A stretch of DNA of 64,000 bases from Gerris lacustris (GCA_951217055.1 OX578283.1:372001-436000), one strand, 5' to 3'. Shown: positions 35,002 through 49,874, counted from the first letter of the stretch. Numbers and translations: made by a program. Notes: a model not told the origin generated them from the sequence alone.

Positions 35002-35686
35002 AGGGTCCGTAGGCAAAACCAAGGACCCTTATATTTTCCTGCTTGTGTCTGTCCGTCCGTCCTCTCGCGTGCTCTCACGGCTACACCTTTCGTCCCATCA
35101 CTTTGAAATTTGGCATGTATGTGTCTTGTACCTGCCCACATATTTTAAAAATATAGCGACTTAAAAAAAATATTTTTCAAAAAAATTAGGGTAAAAAAAC
35201 TTAAGGGTTAAAAAATTTACTTTTTTTTCGACTCCGTGAGGGGTATCATATGAAAGGGTACGTCGAGCTGATTACAAAAATATATAATCCTTTGGTTATA
35301 ACTTTGATAGGGCGAGCGTAGGCGAGTTTGAAGCGGGTGTGAAACGTGTCCCCCCCCCTCTATCTCGCTTATGTGCAGTGCATAAAATTTGAAAAAATTC
35401 CTGAAAATTCTTCGACCAAAAGTAAAGATACCACTTTTTGGAAATTTCGAAAAAAATATTATTTTATTTTTTATTGACAAAATACTTTTTTTCTAATTAT
35501 GGTCTTTTCGATGTATTTATATGGTTGTAGTCCGGTTCAGCGGCAAAAAAATACTTTATCGGAAGTTTGTTTATGTGTTTTGAGAATATCAGACCCATAG
35601 GATAGTTCAAAGTAAGCTTTTTAGCATTTTAGAAAACACCATCAATAGAGTACTACTTAAACTATACAGGGTTGCCTACGGACCCT
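35002..35686 (+). mobile_element. R2 element, complete copy with 15-bp TIRs
   Basis: Ends AGGGTCCGTAGGCAA (35002-35016) and TTGCCTACGGACCCT (35672-35686) are perfect inverted repeats. Just inside the left end is GGACCCTTATA, an inverted echo of the terminus, then GTGTCTGTCCGTCCGTCC. The interior has TTTGAAATTTGGCATGTATG, GGTATCATATGAAAGGG and a C-run. The immediately following GTGTGCTGACTAGCACAC is a perfect hairpin. No transposase, so non-autonomous. Confidence 0.85.
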
Positions 35687-36355
35687 CGCTGTGTGCTGAC
35701 TAGCACACACTTCACCTGTTTATTTTTATTTTTCTTAGAAGTTAGATGTATTTCGTAAGTTTATCTGTGTGCGAATCTTTGTTTTGTTTCCAAGTCGTCC
35801 TGTGCAGCGTTATTCCGAGCAACTCGTGTTTTATTTACATTGGATTCAAAGTTATTTGCTTTAAACCACTCTCTCGTGGTATCTTAGGTCTGCCTTCCTG
35901 TTTGTTTCAGCTTTCCTATGTTTCCCATGTACATGAATCATATTAGAGTCATCACAAAAAAGTATAATATCATGTTAATTATTAAATTAATCATTAATGT
36001 CAGTTATTAAATTAATGTATAATTTTAATTATTTGATTTGTTTCAGGTAAGTTGAGCTTAACTTGTTGTCAGCTTATTGATCGAATTCTACAGCAGGTAA
36101 ATTTGATTTGATCCTGTTTTATCGACTAGTTTGTCTGAATAAGGAATTTTGATTTTATTATCTTCTAGTTGAGTGAAGCTTAGTAAGGCTTAGCAGTCAG
36201 TGATAGTAGAAAATTGACAGCGGCTGACAAGGTGAGGTTTGATGCTGCTGCTGATGCAGCCTGCAGGTGCAGCTGTAGACAGAGCCAGCAACAAGTCGAG
36301 TGCTGCGAGTAGAAGTAGTGATCAGATGCTTTTAATGCAGCCCATTACTTTTAAT
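35687..36355. other. unassigned sequence
   Basis: Apart from the hairpin at 35691-35709, nothing is recognised. Confidence 0.35.
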
Positions 36356-36800
36356 TAGGGTCCGTAGGCAAAACCAAGGACCCTTATATTTTCCTGCGTG
36401 TGTCTGTCCGTCCGTCCTGTTGCTTGCTCTCACGGCTACACCTTTCCTCCGATCACTTTGAAATTTGGCATATATGTGTAGTAGTATTTAAGTTTTAAAA
36501 AAACCCAAACGTTTTAAAAATGTAGCGACTTCAAAAAATTAAGAGTAAAAAAACTTTAGGGTTAAAAATTTTTTTTTTTTTGGAGACCGTGCTGGGGGTA
36601 TTATATCAAAGGGTGCGTCGAGCTGATTACAAAAAAATATAATTTTTGGTTATAATATAAGCTTTGATAGGTGAGTTTGAAGTGGGTGTGAAAAGTGTCC
36701 CCTCCCCTATATCTCGCTTATGTAAAGTGCAAAAAATTTGGAAAAAAAAATCCTGAAGACCAAAAATAAAGATGGTCATATACCTTGACTATTTACTTGC
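36356..36800 (+). mobile_element. R2 element, 3'-truncated copy
   Basis: Starts TTAGGGTCCGTAGGCAAAAC and follows copy 1 through AAATTTGGCATATATGTGTA, GCGTCGAGCTGATTACAAAA and GTGTCCCCTCCCC. It ends without the right TIR near 36800. Confidence 0.8.
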
Positions 36801-37095
36801 AAATATAAATTTGCACAAAATGGATGGAGCGTGTGGACCCTTGACACGGGGAAAACCGATTGTTTTTGGCGAAGACGTGACTTGAGTAGAAACTGGGCGA
36901 GAACGAGCCGTGCCTGTTATGCAAGTACGGGCTGTTAGTTGTTTTTTAGAAACAGTTAAAGATTTGGTTGTTTTGGTGGCATGTGTGCTGTTTCTCTCTT
37001 GAATAGATCAACTAATGTTTTTAAGTAAAATAGACGTGATTTGAGGTCAAATGGACACGTTTTTTTACATATGTTGCAACAAGGAACATACATAC

Positions 37096-37096
<1 letters not shown>
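36801..37096. other. unassigned sequence
   Basis: No recognised feature. Confidence 0.3.

Positions 37097-37184
<88 letters not shown>
37097..37184. repeat. (TA)n microsatellite
   Basis: About 86 bp of TA dinucleotides. Confidence 0.97.
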
Positions 37185-37186
<2 letters not shown>

Positions 37187-38219
37187 GATGTGTGAAATGG
37201 AGTGGTTTTAGTTTAAGGCCTGATTGACAAAATGACGCTAACGGAATAAACAACTAGATAGAGGCCGAAGTTTTCGGGGTTTTGTGTGAGGACAAAAGCG
37301 AGAAAGGCCTCGGGCTGTCGTTAGTCTAAAACCGGACAGAACTCAAGTCTAATTGAGAATTATCACGGAACTGTTGGGAGTTTGTGTGAAATACTCTATT
37401 GGTTAACGTTACGGAGTTGAGTAACTCGAGAGTTAATTGAACTATCATGTTAATACAAGGGACGAAGTGAAGGTTGTTCTCCGAGCCGAGCCACTGACTC
37501 TGACAGAGGGATGTTTTGTCTTTCAGTAGCCCGCACAGATACCTCCTCGTCGCGCGCACTAATTGCAATCACACAGCGGTGTCTTCAAACTTAATCCGAC
37601 TCGTAACTTTGTCTTCCAGTGTAGGATGAGTCAGACTTGCCAAAGATAATATTTGTAAGGGTTTATCAGTGAATGCGGCGATCCGACACCCGAAACTAAC
37701 GGGTTTCGTGTCCTACGCTTAATATAATATTGTGTTATGATTGTGTCACGAATGACTTGGACAGGATTCCAGTTTGCTGAAATGTTTAAAGGAATTGACG
37801 AGGTGTGAGATGCCCTGTATCCGATGTAACTATAAAGTGCTTCGTAAAGCCAACTCATAATATCAGTCTGCCAGTGTCGCTCGACTAGAAGACGCAGCGA
37901 ACATTGTTTTGGAACTGGTCTGGTGAAAGTGTGAGAACTCTAGATCGCAATTTTGTTGGAGCAATTGAAGCACTGCTCGAAATGATAAATGAACCAAAGA
38001 GCTCATCAACTGGTATCAAAGAGATAAGACGTGATAAAGAGCTAGAAACTAACCTGACACGGAGAAATGAAAGTGGTGGTGTCTCCTAGAAGACAATGTC
38101 TTCCGATACCATCAAATCGATGTATCGATACTCTTCCGAGCGGCTTTCAAAATAAATCAATCTAGAAATATAAAATTAAAGTTTTGTCTGTGCATTAATC
38201 AGAATTGCACAATTTTTGG
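37185..38219. other. unassigned sequence
   Basis: No recognised gene. Small frames at 37326-38089 have no recognisable domain. Confidence 0.35.
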
Positions 38220-38480
38220 GAACTTCCTTTTTCTCGTGTTTATATGTATGTATGTACGTTTGTGTGTCTGTCGCTACCTTTCCTACTATATAGGCAAACA
38301 ACTGGCTAAACAAAAGAAGTGTGCGCAAACATGTTGCGCATGTCGAGGCTTGTTTTCATTCGACCACGGACTATTTATAACCTACCATCCGAATTACATT
38401 AAAATCGGACGAGTATTGTTTGATATATCACATCGATCCACAAAATGTTTGATTTTTTTTTAATTCGGAAACGAAGCAAA
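38220..38480 (+). mobile_element. R3 fragment
   Basis: ATAACCTACCATCCGAATTACATTAAAATCGGACGAGTA matches the R3 block at 4187-4227 and 56240-56275. The GACAGACAGAC core is absent. Confidence 0.5.
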
Positions 38481-41690
<3,210 letters not shown>

Positions 41691-41707
41691 TAGAAATGAG
41701 TCTGTAA

Positions 41708-41832
41708 CAGAACATACCGCGTACAAACTATCACCATATTACATACCGCGTACAAACTATCACCATATTACATACCGCGTACAAACTATCACCATATTAC
41801 ATACCGCGTACAAACTATCACCATATTACATC
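41708..41832 (+). repeat. 29-bp tandem repeat, four copies
   Basis: Four essentially identical copies of ACATACCGCGTACAAACTAT plus CACCATATT. The identity suggests recent duplication. Confidence 0.95.
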
Positions 41833-41918
41833 AATATAACTAAGTTGTTGTGGCTATGTTTTTCTCCGGTATGGAAAACAAATACCAGGTTTAACACCGA
41901 GGAAAATGAATATGATCG

Positions 41919-41948
41919 GCATCCTATCACGTACTCGTGATAGGATGC
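41919..41948. repeat. perfect 13-bp hairpin
   Basis: GCATCCTATCACG, loop TACT, CGTGATAGGATGC. A perfect stem of 13 bp in otherwise non-repetitive DNA. Confidence 0.85.
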
Positions 41949-42150
41949 GAGGAAGCTGTGGTCCAACAGTTGTCACAATTTTTTTTAAATCTGTAAGAAT
42001 TTCGATTACATAAACGAAGTGGTAGACGGTGAGACGGTGGTTGTAATTAATATCTGTGGGCTCCTTTTGACGACATGTTTGTACGCTGGTAGAAGAAATC
42101 GACGGTTGAAGCAAGGTTGAAATTAATCCGGTACCATCAATAGTATAATT
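41949..42150. other. unassigned sequence
   Basis: No recognised feature. Confidence 0.25.
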
Positions 42151-42370
42151 ATGACCTACCATCCAAATACCGTTAAAATAGGAAGAACAACTTTTATGAT
42201 CTGTTAGTTTGCACGAATTTAGGCGGACAGACAGACACGAGATCTATCTCGTTGCCTCGTGTCTAAAACAGTTTTATTTGCTGGGAGTGTTGAAACGGTC
42301 GCCTCGGTATAAAAACATTCGCTCTTAGAGTTACCTTCCGTATGCTCGGCAGCAAAAAGAGCAAAATTAA
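42151..42370 (+). mobile_element. R3 fragment
   Basis: ATGACCTACCATCCAAATAC, CGTTAAAATAGGA, GGCGGACAGACAGACACGAG and GTTACCTTCCGTATGCTCGG follow the R3 order with many substitutions. Confidence 0.5.
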
Positions 42371-42539
42371 ATAAACGATACAATAATGTGTGGAAATATC
42401 AAAACATGATTAGTTGGCCCCATGTTAATGTTAACCCTCTACTCGCGTTACTTTCCCCCCATGTGTGTGTTTCAAAAGTTGTCGTCCTATTTAGAAACGA
42501 TTCGGATGGTTTGTCAAAGTCAACAAAGCGCCTCATTTA

Positions 42540-42680
42540 AATTTCGAATAAAAATAAGTGTGACCCCACTGGTAATCGAAACAGTTAAAATTTCAACCAC
42601 ACATTAATTCTCATGTGACCTTTCGTCTAATAAAAGAAAGCTATGGGCGATACCAATTGGCAGACTGTTTCTTATATATT
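42540..42680 (+). repeat. R9 repeat, copy 2
   Basis: Collinear with 27764-27880: GTGACCCCACTGGTAATCGA, then CATGTGACCTTTCGTCTAATA and TTGGCAGACTGTTTCTTAT. Confidence 0.5.
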
Positions 42681-42777
42681 TGGGGAGTCGTAAATGATTT
42701 TGGAAAAGGGGGCAGTCTGGCTCCATATGAACTTTTTTTTTGTTGTCCGATGAATCAAGGTGTTGTCTGTTGGGAGC

Positions 42778-43672
42778 CGCAGTCCCTCTCCATCAGACAA
42801 GCTCCACAGTCCCTCTCTATCAGACAAGCTCCGCAGTCCCTCTCCATCAGACAAGCTCCGCAGTCCCTCTCCATCAGACAAGCTCCACAGTCCCTCTCTA
42901 TCAGACAAGCTCCGCAGTCCCTCTCTATCAGACAAGCTCCGCAGCCCCTCTCTATCAGACAAGCTCCGCAGTCCCTCTCTATCAGACAAGCTCCACAGTC
43001 CCTCTCCATCAGACAAGCTCCACAGTCCCTCTCTATCAGACAAGCTCCGCAGTCCCTCTCCATCAGACAAGCTCCACAGTCCCTCTCTATCAGACAAGCT
43101 CCGCAGCCCCTCTCTATCAGACAAGCTCCGCAGTCCCTCTCCATCAGACAAGCTCCACAGTCCCTCTCTATCAGACAAGCTCCGCAGTCCCTCTCCATCA
43201 GACAAGCTCCGCAGTCCCTCTCTATCAGACAAGCTCCGCAGTCCCTCTCCATCAGACAAGCTCCGCAGTCCCTCTCTATCAGACAAGCTCCGCAGTCCCT
43301 CTCCATCAGACAAGCTCCACAGTCCCTCTCCATCAGACAAGCTCCGCAGTCCCTCTCCATCAGACAAGCTCCACAGTCCCTCTCCATCAGACAAGCTCCA
43401 CAGTCCCTCTCCATCAGACAAGCTCCGCAGTCCCTCTCCATCAGACAAGCTCCACAGTCCCTCTCTATCAGACAAGCTCCGCAGTCCCTCTCCATCAGAC
43501 AAGCTCCGCAGTCCCTCTCCATCAGACAAGCTCCGCAGTCCCTCTCCATCAGACAAGCTCCGCAGTCCCTCTCCATCAGACAAGCTCCGCAGTCCCTCTC
43601 CATCAGACAAGCTCCACAGTCCCTCTCCATCAGACAAGCTCCACAGTCCCTCTCCATCAGACAAGCTCCGCC
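42778..43672 (+). repeat. 27-bp minisatellite
   Basis: About 33 copies of a unit made of CAGTCCCTCTCCATCAGACA plus AGCTCCG. Two positions vary between copies: CCATC/CTATC, and CTCCGCAG/CTCCACAG. A rarer CAGCCCC variant occurs at 42942 and 43105. The unit is nine codons long, so five long frames exist on both strands (up to 362 codons). I read them as artefacts. Confidence 0.97.
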
Positions 43673-44020
43673 ACTTCGTCCAGATTTATTGTTTGATCTC
43701 TAAACTAAAACTAGGTTTGAAGTATGAAGAAAAGAAAAGTAAGTTTCAGCTCTAATTCTAGAAGAGTTGGGAGAAGGAATAAGTTTAAATTTGTGGACGA
43801 TGCGTAACTGAGAGCGAGAGAATGGGATCGTCAAGTCCCTCGTGTCCACCAACACTTTCAAAATGTGAACCTTCCAGCACTTCCGACACCTCTTCACTTT
43901 CCTTTCCACATTGATTTGTTTTTATATTCATGCGTAATTAGTTTCACATTACAATTCAATGATGTGGTTTGAAGCGCGGAGATTTGACTGGGAAACGTTC
44001 GAGTGAGGTTGTTGGGTATT
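43673..44020. other. unassigned sequence
   Basis: No recognised feature. Confidence 0.3.
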
Positions 44021-44176
44021 GTTTCGCTCTCGAACCTCCAGGTTGTTGGGTATTGTTTAGCTTTCAAATTTCTATGGCTAACGGTTCTGGGGATATGAAC
44101 CAAAGTACGACGGACAGACAGACATATCACCCTCGGCATAAGGGTTTTCAGGTTGATCTACGAAGTCCCAAAAACA
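44021..44176 (-). mobile_element. R1 terminal fragment, minus strand
   Basis: ATGAACCAAAGTACGACGGA, then CATATCACCCTCGGCATAAG and GGTTTTCAGGTTGATCTACG, are the reverse complement of the first 100 bp of the element at 56492 (GCCGAGGGTGATGTGTCCG). Confidence 0.65.
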
Positions 44177-45519
44177 AACCGTGTAAATAGATTTTTATTA
44201 AGGCACTTTTGAGCAAAATCTGAAGAGAACAGTCCGGTGCGTAACAAACCAATTTCCAGACAGACGAAATGCCAACCGGTCGAGTCTGGAGTCGGATCAG
44301 AGACCTCGCTCGATGCGGACGGTTTGAAGGAAACGTAGACACCGAATCTCCCGCTGAGATCGTGGTAAAATGAGAAGTGTCCGTGTGTGCCTGGGTGACA
44401 CGTGACAGCATCAGGTTACTCAACGACGGACCGCATCCAATCCTTTCCCAACAATCATAGAACCGTTCCCTGTTCTAGGGCATCGTGCGTCGCACCGACA
44501 AAACCAGAAGCAAAACAAAGTAATTGTTTTGCTAAAAGCCTGTGAACACGCCTTCATCTAAATTTAAACCGTAACCACATGGACCCCTGTTGTTTTTGAT
44601 TTTCCCTCCAATCTTACCCAAGGTAATGCAAAGCGTCGATAAAGTCTGTCATTTGATTTTTTTTGCAAACCATCATAACTTTAAAACAACACATCCGATT
44701 TTGTTTTTTTCCTCGTGCGCACGAACTTGGGCCGGTAGGTCACAATTAGCCCGCTGGTTAATAGGCTGTCACATATCCTCGGCCCCGGTCCCAGATTATT
44801 TCAACCTTGTTTTGTCCACCGACCGGACTTTTAATTCCGAGTAGAATCACAATGTTTTTTACCCACGCGACCGTCTATCCAAAATGGAACGTGAGCTATT
44901 ACTCTTGCCACACTAGTAGGTGGATTTTTGTTGTTTGGGTTTTATCTTATGTTTTTGCTATGGGTATTGTAAGTTAAAGACCCGACCGAGACATCGACTG
45001 AAGAGAGGACGAGTTGCTCTACTGAGTAGTTTGGAGGCGGCGCCGTCATCTCAGATTCACAGATTAGATTGGTCGGTTTTAGTTTGGCAGCAAACTGAAG
45101 AAAGAAACGCCGTCACTCAAGTGGTTAAATCTTACTTTTAAATCTCTGTTTTCGGGCCCGATCAAATAAATTAAATTAAAAACAAGCGGGAAGTTTAAGT
45201 TGGAAAAAGAAATGGGCTTAATGACCCGGAAGGCAAAATGCATCGATAACTTGGACTTATTTACTTCCTTTTTCTTTGGTAAAGATTCGTCGCTATCAGT
45301 AAATTTATTCAAATTCAGATGAATTTCACTCAGATATGAAACCATTATTCTTTCATATTGCCAAAGTCTTAGTATCATTGTAATTAATAATACTACTATT
45401 TTTTTTATTTTTATTTTTTTTATTTTTTACTACTATTGTTTAGTCAGAAGCTTAGTTTGACTTTAAAATTCATATTTTTAAATCTTTCTATTACCTAGTT
45501 TGATTTTTACTTTTCCTCA
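44177..45519. other. unassigned sequence
   Basis: No recognised gene. A 73-codon frame (44920-45141) has no identifiable domain. Confidence 0.35.
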
Positions 45520-45800
45520 CTACTAATAGAAGGAAAAGTATTGTTTTCACCAAAAAATTTTACCTAAAACGGAATTATCCGTTTTAGGTGTTTTTAAGAC
45601 CTCCTGAGTGGTTTTCAGCATGACCTGTGTATGTGTGTTATTATCGTAGCACCCAAGGTATTTAACCTAGAGAGTTGAAACTTAGCAGAAAAATCAGTCC
45701 TAACCTGTAGTTGTGCCGCCCGGAAAATCAACTTTTTCCGCCATCTTGAACCCAGTTTGCTGAGTCAGCAAAAATTTAAAAAAATCGTAATAAATCGAAA
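45520..45800 (+). mobile_element. R7 repeat, copy 2
   Basis: GGAATTATCCGTTTTAGGTG (45571), GAGTTGAAACTTAGCAG, AAATCAGTCCTAACCTGTAG and GCTGAGTCAGCAAAAATTT match 29528-30075. Confidence 0.65.
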
Positions 45801-45879
45801 ATGGTCCTGATCGAGTATATTTTAATTTTAAAGTATTTTATTAAACAAAAAGTAAATTGGTTCCGAGCTTACTGAAGAT

Positions 45880-46195
45880 AACGGAAGCTACGTGATCGTT
45901 ATCAAGATTTGTTTTCATGTCTCCATGTTTTGTTGTTATGAGACCATTTTTGGTTGCGTATCTGTCTTTGAGTCTGTCCGTCGGTTTATTTTTGCCAACC
46001 AACATATCACAAAGTGGTCGTCCGATTGTAATGAAATTCAGATGGTAGCGGCATTGTCGGTCTCATATAAGTTTCAACCTTCTGCTCGCTCTGGTTTACA
46101 AATATTGGTCAAACAGACATTTATTTACACCAATATCTTACTTGTCTGATTTTTATGCAATTTGGACGGTTTGTCGAAAGTAGTCCCAGATTAAT
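45880..46195 (+). mobile_element. R3-like fragment
   Basis: GGTTGCGTATCTGTCTTTGAGTC, CCAACCAACATATCACAAAGTGG and TTGTAATGAAATTCAGATGG have the R3-style layout (polymorphic GTCTGTCC core and ATCGGACGA-like block) at low identity. Confidence 0.35.
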
Positions 46196-46254
46196 TTCAA
46201 CCGTCTAAGCTCTTTAAATATTCCTAAATTGATACTTTAATTCATGTTAAATAA

Positions 46255-47454
46255 TCTATATATATAAAAGTCAACGTGTGTGTGTGTGTGTGTGTGTGTT
46301 TGTTCTTTATACAAATCTACAGTTTTAGTCCGATCTCGATGAAAATTTGCACACTTGACCTTCAAAGCAAGGAAACAATCAAGGTCTACGTGAATTTTCA
46401 AAATTTCAGTTTTGGTACACAGGGGTACGGGGTACAAGTAATAGATACGGGGTCAAAGTAATGAATACCCTTCATGATGCATATCGTTGAAAAGCTCTTT
46501 AAGGGTACAGTAATTGTTGTTATGTACACTTTTGTCATATTTTCATTTAGGAGGGGGGTAAAATAGAAAAATATAGCTATATCTTATTTGTTCTTTATAT
46601 ACAAATCTACAGTTTTAGTCCAATCTCGATGAAAATTTACTCACTTGACCTTCAAAGCAAGGGGCTCTGTCTACATAAATGTTCGAAATTTAAGTTTTGG
46701 TACACAGGGGTACGGGGTACAAATGTCAAAGTTGAAATCCCTTCACGATGCATAGTGTTGAAAAGCTCTTTAAGAGTACAATAATTGTTTTTACGTGCAT
46801 TTAGGGGGTAAATGGAAAAATATATCTAAAAGTCAACGTAATTTAAATTTTGGTACAAAGGGGAACGGTGTAAAAGTGTCAAAGTAATGGATTCCCTTCA
46901 TATGATGCATATCGTTGAAAAGTACTTTAAGAGAAAATTAATTGTTGTTATGTACAATTTTATTTAGGAGGGGGTAAAATGGAAATTTATAGCTATATAT
47001 ATAAAAATCAACGTATGTGTGAGTATGTTCTTTATACAAATCTACAGTTTTAGTTCGATGTCAATAAAAATTTGCCCACTTGTCCTTCAAAGCAAGGGGA
47101 AAATTACAGCTTACATGAATTTTCGAAATTTAAGTTTGGTACACAGAGGTATGGTACAAGTAATGAATACGGGGTCAATGTAATGAATACCCTTCATGAT
47201 GCAAAAGCTCTTTAAGAGTACAGTAATTGTTTTTATGTACAGTTTAGTCATATTTTATTTTAGGGGGGGGGGGGCGAATTTAGGATATTTGTAATTAGCT
47301 TATCAAAGAGGAGAGGAGGGGATATAGAAATAGCTGGGAGAGATAGAATCTAGATATTCTTGCATAGAAAAATAATTTATATGTTTATTATGGTTGTTTA
47401 TAAACTTATCTAATTATAATAACACTCCGTAGCGAAGCACGGGTACCCAGCTAG
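46255..47454 (+). mobile_element. non-autonomous Helitron, 1.2 kb
   Basis: The 5' end TCTATATATATAAAAGTC at 46255 is preceded by A. The 3' end CTAG at 47451-47454 is followed by T, which fits Helitron A/T target use and the TC...CTRR termini. A GC-rich stem CCGT-A-GC-GAA-GC-ACGG lies at 47428-47443, about 8 bp before CTAG. Inside, ATCTACAGTTTTAGT recurs at 46315, 46605 and 47040, and GGTACACAGGGGTAC-like blocks occur four times. The body is therefore made of tandem partial duplications. No Rep/helicase frame, so mobilisation would need a partner. Helitrons move by rolling-circle replication and leave no target duplication. Confidence 0.85.
46278..46299. repeat. (GT)n microsatellite in the Helitron 5' end
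   Basis: About 11 GT repeats. The equivalent place in the internal duplicate at 47010-47025 has only GTATGTGTGAG. Confidence 0.9.
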
Positions 47455-49126
47455 TTACAAGATAAAAATAACTTTTTATATACTAAGTTTTTAAATTTTC
47501 TTTTGAATCATATGTAATGTTGATAATATAATTGTCATTGTTATAATATAATGTTAGTGAAAACAAAATAGATCCGAATTTATTTACTTCACATAAATGA
47601 CAACCATCAACCATCTAGAGAGCTGATCTTAAACCTATAATAGGACAAATCTTTATTTATTTATTTTAAATTTTCTTTGTGGAGACCTATCACAGTAGGT
47701 GTACAAAAGTCAGAAAATTAACATAGGTATTAAGACTACAACACGTCTTACATTATGTATCCTAGTTTACAATGTATAATAACAAAAACACAAACAAAAT
47801 ATTTTCAACAAAATAGCACATGTACAGTTAAAAGTTAGAAGATTACTTCTCAATTAAAAGATTACGATTTCGGCAACACCGAATCTAAACCGTGCCATTG
47901 ATAGGTCTATTAGTAGTATTAGTAATGTACCGCGTACTTTTAAATGCTAATTATTATTGTTTGCCAAATAAAATATTAATATATTTGTTTAGTCTTGAAC
48001 TAGTAATAGTTTAGTCGATTAATAATTCTAGGTAAAATAAAAGGTGATGTGTGATTTTTAATGTTGTTTTTGTTGGGATTTGATCTAGACCGGCTAAGGA
48101 CCAGGTTCCGACATTTACTTGTCGACCCTCTTCTAAATTTAGTGTCGTCCAATCGTTGTTTTTTTCACGTCTCTTATACCCTCACCTCCCTCAGTTTTAA
48201 TATTATTTTAATACATTTGTACTGCTATAAGGATTACCCAGAAATGACCAGAATAATCTAGTTATTATTTGTTATCGAGTGCTTGACAAGTAGCTAATAA
48301 TATTGTTTCCTACAGTTGACCGATAAAGTGCTTGTTATCGCATTCAAAATAGTGCGCAAAACAGCACATTCCTCCACTTACTACTTTACAGCACTCGTTT
48401 TACTTTACCACACTCCAGTGTTCCAAATTAAATCTAAACAAAGATTAAATAATCCAAATTATAATAATAATAATAATGACAACTAATGATTAATTTTTAA
48501 TTAACTACATGATTTAAACACTATATATTAAATATAAAAATGTTAAAATATAAAAAAGTAAAGATAGACAATCTAAGAAAAATAATAAAATGTGATGTGT
48601 AATACGTCCGCCACTCGTAGGTGGTAGCGGGCCGTGACGGACGTGTACAATTAATAAAAAAAAACAACTTACTTCCCTGGAATGGGGGGAGGGTCTCGGG
48701 CTGAGAAATAACAAATTCCAATTATTTTTAGTGGACGTGGTCGTCCCAAACACAACTCTTTACTATTTTAAAATATACAATACTGTCTTTGTCTGCTACC
48801 TACACCTAGGCTCCCCTAACGTACAGGTACGACCTATAACATAAAAAGCCCTACGGAGCCCTCACAATCTCTAGGGTAGGCAGTGACTTAATTCTCTTTT
48901 TAGACTACACATTAACATTAAAGCAAAGGGATTCTCCCGTAGTTTAACCGATGAGTCGACAAAACAAGGCCGCAAAATGAAGTGGTACTCACAGTTTGAT
49001 GATATCCGTAATTTTGTTTGTGTAATCCTTTGGTGGAACCTCCTCCACAACACCCGCGTTATGTTCTCGGCACACCACGTCTCCGAAAAGTTTCCTAACT
49101 TAGCAACCGGCAAAGTACTCTACCGC
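47455..49126. other. unassigned sequence
   Basis: No recognised gene. Frames of 60-80 codons at 48061-49113 show no domain and overlap on both strands. Confidence 0.35.
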
Positions 49127-49305
49127 AGAATTTTTAGCACACAGCATAGAACTTTGGCACACAGCCTGACTTAAATTTTTAGCACACAGCATAGAACTTT
49201 GGCACACAGCCTAAACTTAAATTTTTAGCACACAGCATAGAACTTTGGCACACAGCCTAAACTACCTTTGGCACACAGCCTAGACTTCCTTCGGCACACA
49301 GCCTA
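49127..49305 (+). repeat. short tandem array of GCACACAGC units
   Basis: Alternating ATTTTTAGCACACAGCATAG and AACTTTGGCACACAGCCTAA blocks, the composite period being about 42 bp. It ends in shorter CTTYGGCACACAGCCTA copies. Confidence 0.88.
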
Positions 49306-49319
49306 ACTTACGAACCTAC

Positions 49320-49640
49320 TCGGCGCTCTCGCAAAATGGACTGGCCCAGAGTGGGGGGTGGAGCATTTATCACATCAGCCGGGGGTGGAACGCGTACCGG
49401 TAAGTGGCGGTGACTTTGCCACAGGAGACCGGTAAGGTTCCTCTACGATTTGCGGTGGCCGTGGTAACGTTGCCGGAGTGCCCAGGGGGCGTGGCTTCGC
49501 GGTCACGTTGCCGGGGATGGCCGGGACGTGCTCCATGGGGACGGTGCCGAGGTGCCCGCGAGTCCCGATCTCGTGGGGAGTGCTTTTTTGGCGCGAAAAT
49601 TTGGTAACCCGGGGATTTTTTTGGGCCACCGGGTTACAGA
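49320..49640. other. GC-rich, CpG-rich island
   Basis: About 300 bp that is clearly GC-rich in an AT-rich window, with many CG steps and motifs such as CACGTTGCCGGGGATGG and GTAACGTTGCCGGAGTG. It ends in GTAACCCGG (49604-49612) and CCGGGTTAC (49629-49637), a perfect 9-bp inverted pair. Overlapping frames on both strands lack recognisable domains. It could be a promoter island, a captured fragment or a GC-rich repeat. Confidence 0.55.
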
Positions 49641-49874
49641 TGAGTAAGTGTTATGGTTAAATATAATAACAGCGCTTGGTCAGGTTTGCTGAGTCAGGCC
49701 AAAAAAGGCAACACTGGCTGTAGTTGCTGATAGTAGTAAAACAGAACAGCTGGTTTAGTTGATATTGTAAAACATTTTACTTGTTGATGAACACTCTATT
49801 ATTTTATATTTTATTTTCAGATTAAAAACTAACTGTAGGAAAAATATAATGTGCAACTCGAGCTTAAAGTGTCT

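Noticed and set aside
42615..43755. Long open frames (300-362 codons) on both strands over the 27-bp array
   Set aside because: The unit is a multiple of three and stop-free in several frames. The protein is a pure nonamer repeat and equally open on both strands.
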